In this document: in pieces, positions 34,902 through 43,623 of the stretch | Position numbering within the stretch: the stretch's first letter is position 1 | Layout: each line of letters opens with the position of its first letter | Origin: SCGC-AG-212-J23 sp035762345 | GTDB lineage: Bacteria; Pseudomonadota; Gammaproteobacteria; Burkholderiales; SG8-39 | NCBI GenBank assembly: GCA_035762345.1 | Contig: DASTPE010000082.1 | Location: forward strand, 1 to 64,000 | Reading direction: 5' to 3' | Length of the DNA: 64,000 bases | Translations under genes and position numbers: made by a program | The notes under the pieces: model-generated | What the model was told of the DNA's origin: nothing | Database searches by the model: none | The model's input: the letters and a program-made list of their open reading frames with translations, nothing else

Positions 34902-37356
34902 CTTTTTCGTCGGACGCCTTTTCCCTCGGCGCCCGCGGCTGGAACTCGAAACCGATTTTTCCGTCGGGCTGCTTCACCAAGAAAGCCTTGAACCGGCGAC
35001 CTTTCTTGGAGATGAAGCCGGTGAGAAGGTCGGTGCGACCCGTGTCGAGCAGCTTCTGCATCTGCAAGCGCTCGATCGGCTGTTGCAGGATCATGCGGCC
35101 GGAGCGGAAGTCACAGCTACGCGCCCGCCCGACGGCCTTTTCGCAGACGTAGGCCACCCCGTGCTCGAACACGCGCGCACTACATTTCGGACAGCCGCCG
35201 AGCGGCTCTTGGCCGTTGAAATCGGCCTCCTCCTCCTCCGCGGCCATGCCCTGGCCAAAATCAAACTCCAGACGCAGATCGTCGGTGAGCCGGATGCCGG
35301 CGCTGAAGGGTCGGCCCTGCTTGCTGCGGAAGCCGTTGAGCGGACCGACGAAGCGCTTCGAGAAGAGCTCCGCCAGCTCCTCCGGAGTCCACTCGCGTCC
35401 GGAGATCACCCGCCAGAGGGAGAAGTCGCACTTTTGGCATTGCACCTTGCGGTAGTTCTCCTGCACGACGCCTCCGCACCTCGGGCACGGAGCGGGCACG
35501 GTGGCGTACACGACGTCGGGTATCTCACCGTGCTTGATGGTAGTTACAACGTTCTTTACCAGGTCGCGGATCTGGTGCATGAACTCTTCTCGCGTCAGCT
35601 TCCCAGCTTCGATCAGCTTCAGCTTGTGCTCCCACTCTCCCGTGAGCTCCGGGGAACCCAACTCGAGGATGTGCAGCATGTGCAACGCGAACATCAGCGA
35701 GAACGCCTTGGGCGTGGGCACCAGCTCGCGGCCCTCGCGATGCACATAGCCTTCGCGGATCAGGCCCTCGATAATCGCGGCGCGCGTCGCTGGCGTGCCC
35801 AGCCCCTTGGCTTCCATGGCCGCGCGTAGCTCGTCGTCCTCGACCAGCTTGCCTGCGCCTTCCATCGCCGACAGCAGCGTCGCTTCCGTATAGCGCGCGG
35901 GCGGCTTGGTCTCGCCCGCGCGCGCGCCGATCTCGCACACGGAGACCTTTTCGCCTTCGGCGACTGGCGGCAAGTTCTCGCTCTCCTCGCCGCCGGCACG
36001 TCCGTAGACCGCGAGCCAACCTGGCGCCTGCAGCACCTTGCCCTCGGTCTTGAAGTGATGGTCCCCTACCCGGGTCACGCGCGTGGTCTGCAGATACTCG
36101 GCGGCGGGATAGAAAACGGCGAGGAAGCGGCGCGTCACCATGTCATAGACCTTCTGCTCCGCCTCGTTCAAACTGCGCGGCCTCTGCAGGGTCGGGATGA
36201 TGGCAAAGTGGTCCGAGATTTTGCTGTCATCAAAGACCCGCTTGTTCGGCTTCACCCAGCCCTGCTTCAGGATCTGCTTCGCGAACGGCGCGAATTCGCG
36301 CGCATCGCTTAGCGTCTCGAGCGTCCGCTTCACCGTACCGAGATAGTCCTCGGGCAGCGCGCGCGCGTCGGTACGTGGATAGGTCAGGACCTTGTGGCGT
36401 TCGTAAAGGGCTTGTGCGAGCGAGAGCGTCATGCGGGCCGGGAATCCGAAGCGCGCGTTCGCCTCGCGTTGCAGGCTGGTGAGGTCGTAGAGAAGCGGCG
36501 AAAGCTGCGTCGAGGGTTTGGTCTCCTCCGATGCAATGCCGATCTTGCCGCGACAGGCGGCGACGATTGCTTCGGCTTCGTGCGAGTTCCACAGCCGCTC
36601 GGGCTTGCGCTCGCCGTCGTCGTCTTTCTTGAACTTGGGATCGAACCAGCGTCCGGGGTACTCGCCCGCTTCGGCCGCGAAGCGAGCGTGGACTTCCCAG
36701 TAGGCGCGCGGGGTGAAGGCACGGATCCGCTCTTCGCGCTCGACCAGGATGGCGAGCGTCGGCGTCTGCACGCGGCCGACCGTGGTCAGATAAAACCCGC
36801 CCTCTTTTGAGTTGAATGCCGTCATTGCGCGCGTGCCGTTGATGCCGACCAGCCAGTCCGCCTCCGAGCGGCTCTTCGCCGCGTCCGCCAGCGGCAGCAT
36901 TTCCCTGTCTGAGCGCAAGCGCTCGAACCCCTCGCGGATCGCTTGGGGCGTCATGGATTGAAGCCAAAGCCGCTCGATGGGCTTCTTGTTGCGCGCGTGC
37001 TGCACGATGTAGCGGAAGATAAGTTCGCCCTCGCGTCCGGCGTCGCATGCGTTCACCAGGCCGTTAACGTCCTTGCGCTTCATTAGGCGCAGCAGGACGT
37101 TCAGGCGAGCTGCGGACTTCTCGATCGGCGCGAGGGCGAACTGCGGCGGGATGACCGGCAAGCGGCTGAACGACCACTTGCCCCGCTTTACGTCATGCTC
37201 CTCGGGGACGGAAAGCTCGAGCAAATGCCCGACCGCCGACGACAGCACGTAGCGGTCACTCTCGAAGTGCTCGCCGCTGCGCTTGAAGCCGCCGAGCGCG
37301 CGAGCGATGTCGGCCGCGACCGACGGTTTTTCCGCGATGATGAGCTTCTTTGCCAT
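34867..37356 (-). CDS. topB: DNA topoisomerase III (type IA)
   Basis: Type IA topoisomerase, 829 aa. The TOPRIM region begins KKLIIAEKPSVAADIARALGG and contains CDAGREGELIFRYI. The active-site tyrosine is Y326 in VLTYPRTDARALPEDY. The C-terminus has CPRCGG/CQKC and CPKC/C zinc-binding pairs plus topoisomerase C-terminal repeats (GFISKKGRRFKAFL). It is downstream of smg and dprA, a common betaproteobacterial order. Confidence 0.94.
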   Translation of the reverse strand: MAKKLIIAEKPSVAADIARALGGFKRSGEHFESDRYVLSSAVGHLLELSVPEEHDVKRGKWSFSRLPVIPPQFALAPIEKSAARLNVLLRLMKRKDVNGLVNACDAGREGELIFRYIVQHARNKKPIERLWLQSMTPQAIREGFERLRSDREMLPLADAAKSRSEADWLVGINGTRAMTAFNSKEGGFYLTTVGRVQTPTLAILVEREERIRAFTPRAYWEVHARFAAEAGEYPGRWFDPKFKKDDDGERKPERLWNSHEAEAIVAACRGKIGIASEETKPSTQLSPLLYDLTSLQREANARFGFPARMTLSLAQALYERHKVLTYPRTDARALPEDYLGTVKRTLETLSDAREFAPFAKQILKQGWVKPNKRVFDDSKISDHFAIIPTLQRPRSLNEAEQKVYDMVTRRFLAVFYPAAEYLQTTRVTRVGDHHFKTEGKVLQAPGWLAVYGRAGGEESENLPPVAEGEKVSVCEIGARAGETKPPARYTEATLLSAMEGAGKLVEDDELRAAMEAKGLGTPATRAAIIEGLIREGYVHREGRELVPTPKAFSLMFALHMLHILELGSPELTGEWEHKLKLIEAGKLTREEFMHQIRDLVKNVVTTIKHGEIPDVVYATVPAPCPRCGGVVQENYRKVQCQKCDFSLWRVISGREWTPEELAELFSKRFVGPLNGFRSKQGRPFSAGIRLTDDLRLEFDFGQGMAAEEEEADFNGQEPLGGCPKCSARVFEHGVAYVCEKAVGRARSCDFRSGRMILQQPIERLQMQKLLDTGRTDLLTGFISKKGRRFKAFLVKQPDGKIGFEFQPRAPREKASDEKATRRGSERRAR

Positions 37357-37444
37357 GCGGCGTGAAAGGCCGCAGATGATAAGTGCAAACGCGCGCGCGC
37401 TTCAACCACCCTGCGCCCGCGTGAAAAAATGCGGCGAGGAGGCG

Positions 37445-37903
37445 CTAGCTCGCGAGGCGTGCGTGCGGCGCGGAAAGAAGATGCTCCGCGACCAGCCGGC
37501 CGGTCGATGTCTGCTGGTTCCACAGCACCATCAGCACGACCAGCTTCAGCTGCTCGAGGCTGAGCTTCTCGCCCGACGCGGCCAGGGCGCGCTCGATCAC
37601 GAGCTCGCGCGTTTCCGCGCTAAGGATGTCAGAGTGCTCGAGTGTGAGCAGGAAGCCGCGGCACGCCGCGTCCAGCTTCGCCAGCTCACGCGGCGCGTAC
37701 GCGCGAAAGCTCGAGCGCGCGTCGGGTAAGGGCTCGCGCACGACGCGCGCAGTGCGCGCCATGCCGGCGAGCCAGTGCAACGCCTCGCTGATATCCGAAT
37801 CCTCGAATCCGGCCGCCGACAGCTTCTTCGCTACACGTTCTCGGTCGCCGGCGAGCTCGACCTGCTGGCAATTCTCGAACAGGAAAACGAGGACTTCGTA
37901 CAT
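37445..37903 (-). CDS. smg: Smg family protein (DUF494)
   Basis: A 152-residue protein of the Smg family, starting MYEVLVFLFENCQQVELAGDRE. Its function is not established. The position between dprA and a topoisomerase gene matches E. coli smf-smg and many proteobacteria. No catalytic motifs are evident; it is predicted to be cytoplasmic and helical. Confidence 0.9.
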   Translation of the reverse strand: MYEVLVFLFENCQQVELAGDRERVAKKLSAAGFEDSDISEALHWLAGMARTARVVREPLPDARSSFRAYAPRELAKLDAACRGFLLTLEHSDILSAETRELVIERALAASGEKLSLEQLKLVVLMVLWNQQTSTGRLVAEHLLSAPHARLAS

Positions 37904-37954
37904 GGTTGTTCCTTCTTTCTCATAACGCGACGATGAGAATTGCGTTTACCGGCG

Positions 37955-39046
37955 CTAACCCTTCTCGAGCCGCTGATAAAGTCCACCGGGCAGCGCGGTG
38001 ATGCGGCCGTCGAGCTCCAGGCGCAAGAGTTCCGAGGAAACCTGTTCGGCCGACAGCCTGGCACGCGAGCACAGCGAGTCCACGTCAACTGGGTCGTGTC
38101 CCATGTGCGCAAGCAGCCCTGAATCTTGCGGCGACGCGGTGTCCAAGGTAGTGGATGCTGAGGCGCTCTGTCCGAATCCCGCTAACTCAGTGAGCACGTC
38201 TTCGGCTGATTCGACGAGCTTCGCGCCAGACTTGATGAGCGCGTGGCAGCCCTTGGAGAGCGGGGAGTGGATCGAGCCCGGAATTGCAAACACCTCGCGG
38301 CCCTGCTCGGCGGCCGCGCGCGCGGTGATCAGCGAGCCGGACGCAAGCGCGGCCTCGACGACAAGGCAACCCCGAGCAAGCCCGCTGATCAGGCGGTTTC
38401 GGCGCGGGAAGTTCTGCGCCGCTGGCGGGGTGCCGAGCGGGAACTCGGTGATCAGCAAGCCGCGCTCGGCGATGCGCGCGGCGAGTGCGGCGTTGCGGCT
38501 CGGATAAGTCACATCCGCACCGGTGCCGAGGACCGCAATGGTGGACGAGGCGCCCGCAAGTCCGCCACGATGCGCTGCGGCGTCAATGCCGAGCGCCAGC
38601 CCGGAAACGATCGTGAAACCGGCGTCGCTCAATGCCTTTGCCAATGACTCGGCGTTGACTTCCCCTTGCTGCGTGGAATTGCGGCTGCCGACAATGGCAA
38701 GCGCCGGCCCGCCGAGGAGCTCGGTTCGGCCGTGCGCATAGAGGACCGGGGGCGGGTCGGGAATCTCGAGAAGTAGTCGCGGGTACGCTTCATCGGCGAG
38801 GGTCACGATCGAGCGGCCTGGCTGCGCTACCCAGCCAAGGCAGTGCGTTACCGCATCGGCGACGGCTTCGGAGTCCAGCGCAGCCAGCACTGCAGGTGTG
38901 GTGAAGGAAGCAAGCTCGGCTCGCCTCTTAGCGAGGGCCGCCTGCGGCAGCCCGAATTGCCGAAGAATGCGCTGGAACGTTGCAGGACCGAGGCCCGGGG
39001 TTAGCGCCAGCTGTAGCCAGCTCGCAAGCCCCGGGTCGGGATTCAC
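37955..39046 (-). CDS. dprA: DNA processing protein DprA (Smf)
   Basis: Loads RecA on incoming single-stranded DNA during transformation, 363 aa. The Rossmann core has IVGSRNSTQQGE, TIVSGLALGIDAAAHRGGL and FPRRNRLISGLARGCLVVEA. A C-terminal winged-helix region (DPVDVDSLCSRARLSAEQVSSELLRLELDG) is present. Together with comM at 59897 it suggests natural transformation is possible, but pilus genes are not in view. Confidence 0.95.
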   Translation of the reverse strand: MNPDPGLASWLQLALTPGLGPATFQRILRQFGLPQAALAKRRAELASFTTPAVLAALDSEAVADAVTHCLGWVAQPGRSIVTLADEAYPRLLLEIPDPPPVLYAHGRTELLGGPALAIVGSRNSTQQGEVNAESLAKALSDAGFTIVSGLALGIDAAAHRGGLAGASSTIAVLGTGADVTYPSRNAALAARIAERGLLITEFPLGTPPAAQNFPRRNRLISGLARGCLVVEAALASGSLITARAAAEQGREVFAIPGSIHSPLSKGCHALIKSGAKLVESAEDVLTELAGFGQSASASTTLDTASPQDSGLLAHMGHDPVDVDSLCSRARLSAEQVSSELLRLELDGRITALPGGLYQRLEKG

Positions 39047-39058
39047 TTCTTGTTCTTG

Positions 39059-40204
39059 TTACGGCGTCTGCACCACATCGAGTGGGCTGACCGGTCTCGT
39101 GACCTGCATGATGAGCGCATAGGATATGCGGTCGAAGACCCGGAATACAAACGCCAGTCCGGCGCGTTCATCAGGAAGTTGGATGCGCGCGTCAGGAGCG
39201 CTTCTGGCCTTACTCCGGTCGCGCACCGTTCCTCCACGGTTATAGAGCGCGAGTACGTGACCCACTTCGACGCCGTCCGCCTTGCCCCGGTTGATGCTGA
39301 TGATTGACTGAGGGCCAGCTTCGCCCACATGTGCCACACCACCGTAGATGCCGATTACGCGCCCCTTGATTTGCGTGGCCGGCGCATGCGGGGCGTAGTT
39401 CACCGGTTGTGGTCGCCCGGCGGCGACTAACTTGTCGCCGGCGCCCACTTCTTGAACCGCGCTGGTGAGGACAACAGTCGCCGGTTCGCCGGGCCGCGTG
39501 AGCTGAGCAGTGCCGAGATAGATGGCTTCGTACCCGAGAGTCTTGTTGGTATCCGGATCCACCAACGCAGTGCCCTTACGGTAGACGTACCAGGTCTCAT
39601 CCTTGGACGCGCCAATCCCGCGCACGTAGGCGGAGTTGCCTGCCGCAAGCACTACGCGGTCCTGCTGTGTCGCGATGATGGTCGGGGCTTTCTCAAGCCC
39701 GTCAGGCTCGATGACCAACGGCCGTGACAGAAAAGGCTCGATGGCCGAGGGGGGAATGCTCGGAATCTCCTGCTTCGCGAGCGATTCGGCACGCAGGCGC
39801 GGGGTGAGCTTGAGCGTGCCGGGAGCGGTGGTCGGTGCGCCAGGCGGGACGCCCGGCGCTCCGGGCTCCCCGGCTGCTTCAGGTTTCGCCTCCGTAGCGG
39901 GCGGCGCAATCGTGAGGCGCGCGCGATCGCGGTCGAGCAGGATTACGTAGCCGGGATAGATGAGGTGGGGGTTACGGATCTGCTCCCGGTTCATGTTCCA
40001 CAGTTCTGGCCAGCGCCAAGGCGAGTCCGTGTAGCGCTCGGAGATACCCCAAAGGGTGTCGCCCGGGACAATGACGTAACGGTCGGGGGCGTCGGGCTTG
40101 ATCGTGAGCGGCGTCGACGCGGGCGCTCCAGGGGCCTGCGCGGTAGCGCTTACGGAGACCAAGAAAGCGAGCGCTATGATAGACTTACAGGCTTTCTGGA
40201 CCAT
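39059..40204 (-). CDS. LysM-domain periplasmic protein
   Basis: A 381-residue secreted protein. ATG 40204 gives a signal peptide (MVQKACKSIIALAFLVSVSATAQA). A LysM domain covers about residues 41-90 (YVIVPGDTLWGISERY, then NPHLIYPGYVILL) and should bind peptidoglycan. The rest, about 250 residues, resembles the conserved partner domain found in betaproteobacterial LysM proteins next to dprA. It starts 13 nt upstream of dprA and is divergent from def. Confidence 0.88.
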   Translation of the reverse strand: MVQKACKSIIALAFLVSVSATAQAPGAPASTPLTIKPDAPDRYVIVPGDTLWGISERYTDSPWRWPELWNMNREQIRNPHLIYPGYVILLDRDRARLTIAPPATEAKPEAAGEPGAPGVPPGAPTTAPGTLKLTPRLRAESLAKQEIPSIPPSAIEPFLSRPLVIEPDGLEKAPTIIATQQDRVVLAAGNSAYVRGIGASKDETWYVYRKGTALVDPDTNKTLGYEAIYLGTAQLTRPGEPATVVLTSAVQEVGAGDKLVAAGRPQPVNYAPHAPATQIKGRVIGIYGGVAHVGEAGPQSIISINRGKADGVEVGHVLALYNRGGTVRDRSKARSAPDARIQLPDERAGLAFVFRVFDRISYALIMQVTRPVSPLDVVQTP

Positions 40205-40222
40205 GGCGATCCGTCCCTTTCG

Positions 40223-40255
40223 CGATTTCTGGACCGACTGGAAATCGGTTTTTTT
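40223..40255 (+). terminator. Plus-strand intrinsic terminator between lysM gene and def
   Basis: Stem CGATTTC (40223-40229) pairs with GAAATCG (40241-40247), with an 11-nt loop, and is followed by seven Ts (40249-40255). It faces def (start 40334), but no plus-strand gene lies upstream for more than 5 kb. It may block antisense transcripts, or form a hairpin in the leader of the minus-strand LysM gene. Confidence 0.55.
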
Positions 40256-40333
40256 ACCCCAATGTAGCACAAAGGCTTGATTTCTTATGCGCTGCCTGAA
40301 ATTGTCCACATAATCCATTCAATTGCAAGTGAA

Positions 40334-40837
40334 ATGTCCCTTTTAAACATACTTCGGTATCCCGACGCCCGCCTGCACAAGGTAGCTGCGCCCGTCACGG
40401 TTTTCGATGAAAGCCTGAAGAGGCTGGTTGCCGACATGGTGGAAACCATGTACGCCGCGCCCGGTATCGGGCTCGCGGCTATCCAAGTGGACGTCCCTAA
40501 GCAGGTGATCGTGGTCGATGTTTCGGAGCGGCGTGATTCCCTGGTCGTGCTGGTCAATCCGGAGATTCTGGAGGCGATCGGGGTCTCCGACATTGAGGAA
40601 GGCTGCCTTTCGGTTCCGGGAATCTACGAGCTGGTCAAGCGAGCCGAGCGCGTGAAGGTGCGCGCCCACGACCAGAACGGCAATCCATTTACGCTGGAAG
40701 CACAAGGGCTGCTCGCGGTGTGCATCCAGCACGAGATGGACCATCTAGAAGGTAAGGTTTTCGTCGAGCATCTCTCGCAGCTCAGGCAGCAGCGCATTCG
40801 CGCCAAGCTCGCCAAGCAGCTGCGCAAGTCGGCCTGA
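40334..40837 (+). CDS. def: Peptide deformylase
   Basis: Fe2+/Zn2+ hydrolase removing N-formyl from nascent proteins, 167 aa. All three motifs are present: GIGLAAIQVD, EGCLSVPG (metal Cys) and QHEMDHLEG (HExxH). ATG 40334 (MSLLNILRYPDARL) is the family start. fmt follows 13 nt later, the standard pairing of deformylation and formylation. Confidence 0.97.
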   Translation: MSLLNILRYPDARLHKVAAPVTVFDESLKRLVADMVETMYAAPGIGLAAIQVDVPKQVIVVDVSERRDSLVVLVNPEILEAIGVSDIEEGCLSVPGIYELVKRAERVKVRAHDQNGNPFTLEAQGLLAVCIQHEMDHLEGKVFVEHLSQLRQQRIRAKLAKQLRKSA

Positions 40838-40850
40838 CCGTCTCGCTTTC

Positions 40851-41771
40851 CTGCGCCTAGTCTTCGCCGGCACGCCAGAATTCGGTGAGCGAGTGCTCAC
40901 CGGCGTCGTAGCCGCGGGCCACGAGGTGGTGCTCGTTCTTACGCAGCCCGATCGCCCCGCTGGCCGTGGCCTGCACCCCGTGGCGAGCCGGGTGAAGCGC
41001 TTCGCGACAACGCGAGATATCCCCGTTCTTCAGCCGTCGAGTCTGAAGGGCGCGCCCGTGCTTGAACGGGTTCGCGTCCTACGCCCGGATGCGATCGTAG
41101 TCGCCGCATACGGCTTGATTCTTCCCCCGACGCTCTTTGACGCAGCACGCTATGGCGCGCTTAACGTCCATGCCTCGCTCTTGCCGCGGTGGCGTGGCGC
41201 AGCGCCCATCCAGCGCGCCCTGCTTGCGGGCGACGCGGAAACCGGAGTTTCCATCATGCAGATGGATGCGGGTCTCGATTCCGGTGCCGTGCTGCTACAG
41301 CGCCGGATCCCCATCGCACGCGACGATGATGCGGGTAGCTTGCACGACAAACTAGCTGCGCTCGGTGCCGATACGATAGTCGGTGCGCTCGCCGACATCG
41401 AAACCGGGCGGGCTCGAGCCAGCCCGCAGCCGCAGAACGGAGTGACCCACGCCACTAAGGTCGCCAAAGCCGAAGCTCGGCTCGACTGGACACGGCCCGC
41501 TAGCGAGCTCGAGCGCGCTGTACGCGCTTTCCGCCCTTCCCCCGGTGCATTTGCGTTGCTCGAGCGCGAGCCGGTGAAGATCTGGCGCGCCGAAGTGTTC
41601 GACTTTACAGGCGAACCCGGAACGCTCCGCCTCGTGGGAGACAAGCTGGTCGTCGCGTGCGGAGAGCAGGCGCTCGCCATATTGGAGCTGCAACGGGCCG
41701 GCGGCCGGGCGCTGAGCGCAGCCGAATTTCTGCGCGGCCGGTTGCTTCCTGCCGACGCCCGCTTTGCTTGA
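40851..41771 (+). CDS. fmt: Methionyl-tRNA formyltransferase, apparent CTG start
   Basis: Formylates initiator Met-tRNA, 306 aa from CTG 40851. The conserved N-terminus LRLVFAGTPEFGERVL aligns exactly with the family start MRxxFAGTPEF if CTG 40851 encodes the initiator. The first standard codon in frame is GTG 40893, which would delete the FAGTPEF motif. SLLPRWRGAAPIQRALLAGD (formyl-THF site) is present. Its stop overlaps the rsmB TTG start. No clear Shine-Dalgarno is visible. Confidence 0.9.
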   Translation: MRLVFAGTPEFGERVLTGVVAAGHEVVLVLTQPDRPAGRGLHPVASRVKRFATTRDIPVLQPSSLKGAPVLERVRVLRPDAIVVAAYGLILPPTLFDAARYGALNVHASLLPRWRGAAPIQRALLAGDAETGVSIMQMDAGLDSGAVLLQRRIPIARDDDAGSLHDKLAALGADTIVGALADIETGRARASPQPQNGVTHATKVAKAEARLDWTRPASELERAVRAFRPSPGAFALLEREPVKIWRAEVFDFTGEPGTLRLVGDKLVVACGEQALAILELQRAGGRALSAAEFLRGRLLPADARFA

Positions 41772-43048
41772 GCCCTCTGGCGATCGCGCTGCGCGACTCG
41801 GCAACGGCCGTCGCGCGCGTTGCCAACGGCACCAGCCTCGCTGCGGAATTCGAACGCTTCGCGGACGAAGGGGCGATGACGCCGCGGGCGACGCTGATCG
41901 ATCTCACCCACGGCACGTTGCGGCGCTATGGACGCGTGCAGGCGATCGTGCGCGAGCTTTCTCACCGAGGAGGCGGCGACGTGACAGTCGAGGCGCTGCT
42001 TTGGTGCTCGCTCTATGCGCTTGAGTCGCGGCGCTACGCCGACTACACCGTTGTCGATCAGGCGGTGCGTGCCTGTAGCGCCCTGGAACGCTGGAGTGCC
42101 AAGGGTTACGTCAATGCGCTGCTTCGAGGCTACCTGCGGGAGCGCGCGTCCCTCGAGGCACGCATTCAGGCTGATCCGGAAGCGCGGTATCAGCACCCGC
42201 AGTGGTGGATGGAGCTCGTGCGTCAGGCGTACCCGGCGCAATGGAGCGCGGTGCTGACCGCAGGAAACATGCATCCGCCGATGTGCCTGCGGGTAAACCG
42301 GCGTCGCTCGTCGGTCGTCGAATACGAGCGCCAACTGAAGGATGCCGGCATGGTTTCGCTTCACGTAGAAGACCAGGGGCTGCTGCTCGAGCGTCCGATC
42401 CCGGTCGAGCGGCTGCCTGGATTCGCCTCCGGCGAAGTCTCGGTGCAAGATGCAGGCGCCCAGCGCGCGGCCCGCTGTTTGGACCTTGCCGCCGGCCAGC
42501 GTGTGCTCGATGCCTGCGCTGCGCCGGGTGGAAAAGCCGGGCATATTGCCGAGACGGCGGATGTGGAGCTTACCGCGCTGGATGCCAATGCGGAGCGTTG
42601 CGCGCGACTGGAGCGAAACCTCGCGCGTCTCGGGCTTGTCGCGCACGTCGCCAACGCCGATTGCACGCGGCCGACCGAGTGGTGGAACGGCGTTCCGTTC
42701 GATCGTGTGCTCGCCGACGTTCCGTGCTCCGGCTCGGGCGTGGTGCGGCGCCATCCGGACATCAAGTGGCTGCGGCGCAGCGGTGACGTTGAGCAGTTCG
42801 CCGCCCGCCAGGCCTCGATGCTGGACGCGCTTTGGCAGGTGCTTCGCCTGGATGGTAAATTGCTGTATGCCACCTGCTCGGTGTTTCCGCAGGAGAACGA
42901 TGCGGTGATCGACGCGTTCATCGCACGCCAGCGCGCGGCGGGCACCCGCGCCATTCGCGTGCCGCTTCCAGATGGCGGCGCGTCGCAGGGGCTGCCCGAC
43001 GCTGCGCGCGACGGGTTCTACTACGCGCTGATCCAGAAACAAGCCTGA
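41768..43048 (+). CDS. rsmB: 16S rRNA m5C967 methyltransferase
   Basis: SAM-dependent rRNA methyltransferase, 426 aa. An N-terminal NusB-like domain is followed by a Rossmann domain with DACAAPGGKAGHIAE, the DVPCSGSG motif (active-site Cys region) and YATCSVFPQEN with the catalytic Cys. TTG 41768 is chosen because it overlaps the fmt TGA (TTGA) and gives SPLAIALRDSA; longer upstream frames lie within fmt. Confidence 0.94.
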   Translation: MSPLAIALRDSATAVARVANGTSLAAEFERFADEGAMTPRATLIDLTHGTLRRYGRVQAIVRELSHRGGGDVTVEALLWCSLYALESRRYADYTVVDQAVRACSALERWSAKGYVNALLRGYLRERASLEARIQADPEARYQHPQWWMELVRQAYPAQWSAVLTAGNMHPPMCLRVNRRRSSVVEYERQLKDAGMVSLHVEDQGLLLERPIPVERLPGFASGEVSVQDAGAQRAARCLDLAAGQRVLDACAAPGGKAGHIAETADVELTALDANAERCARLERNLARLGLVAHVANADCTRPTEWWNGVPFDRVLADVPCSGSGVVRRHPDIKWLRRSGDVEQFAARQASMLDALWQVLRLDGKLLYATCSVFPQENDAVIDAFIARQRAAGTRAIRVPLPDGGASQGLPDAARDGFYYALIQKQA

Positions 43049-43059
43049 CGCCACGCGCG

Positions 43060-43623
43060 ATGCCCCGCATCGCACCACTCGGCGTTGTCTTCGGCGGATT
43101 CCTGCTGCTGCTTGCCGCGGTTCCCGCGCAAGCGCAGGAAATCGAGGTGCGAGAGGTCGCGCTGCGCAGGGTCGACGAGGGTCTGTCGCTCGATGTGGAC
43201 TTCGGCTTTGAGCTGACGCCTCGCCTCGCGGAGGTTGTGGCGAACGGCGTCCCGCTGTACTTTAGCGTCGAGTTCGAGCTCACGCGGCGGCGCTGGTACT
43301 GGTTCGACGAGACCGCCGCTTCGCGACGCCTGAGCCTGCGGCTGTCCTATCATGCGTTGTCGCGGCAGTACCGCCTGTCGACGGGCCTGCTGCAGCAGAG
43401 CTTCCCAACGCTCGAGGAGGCGCTCAACGTGCTCAGCCGCGTGCGTAACTGGCTGGTCGTCGACCATACGGTCCGCCTTTCGGACGCGGACTACGACGCG
43501 GCAGTGCGCATGCGTCTCGACACCGCGCTGCTGCCCAAGCCGTTCCAGCTTTCGGCGCTTACCGGGCGCGACCTGCATTTAGAGTCGCCTTGGAAGCGCT
43601 TTATCGTGCGGGCGCCGCTATGA
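43060..43623 (+). CDS. DUF4390 domain-containing secreted protein
   Basis: A 187-residue protein with a signal peptide (residues 1-25, ending AVPAQAQ). The remainder matches the DUF4390 pattern found between rsmB and ntrY-like genes in Betaproteobacteria (RRRWYWFDE, LRLSYHALSRQYRLSTG). Function unknown; periplasmic location is predicted. Its TGA overlaps the kinase ATG, so it may act with that sensor; this is inference from position. Confidence 0.88.
   Translation: MPRIAPLGVVFGGFLLLLAAVPAQAQEIEVREVALRRVDEGLSLDVDFGFELTPRLAEVVANGVPLYFSVEFELTRRRWYWFDETAASRRLSLRLSYHALSRQYRLSTGLLQQSFPTLEEALNVLSRVRNWLVVDHTVRLSDADYDAAVRMRLDTALLPKPFQLSALTGRDLHLESPWKRFIVRAPL

Noticed and set aside
40302..40310. TTGTCCACA as a DnaA box between the lysM gene and def
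   Set aside because: It is an isolated single-mismatch match 9 kb from dnaA; too likely by chance.
41150..43078. 642-codon minus-strand open frame opposite fmt/rsmB
   Set aside because: It covers parts of two clear genes and has no family motif.
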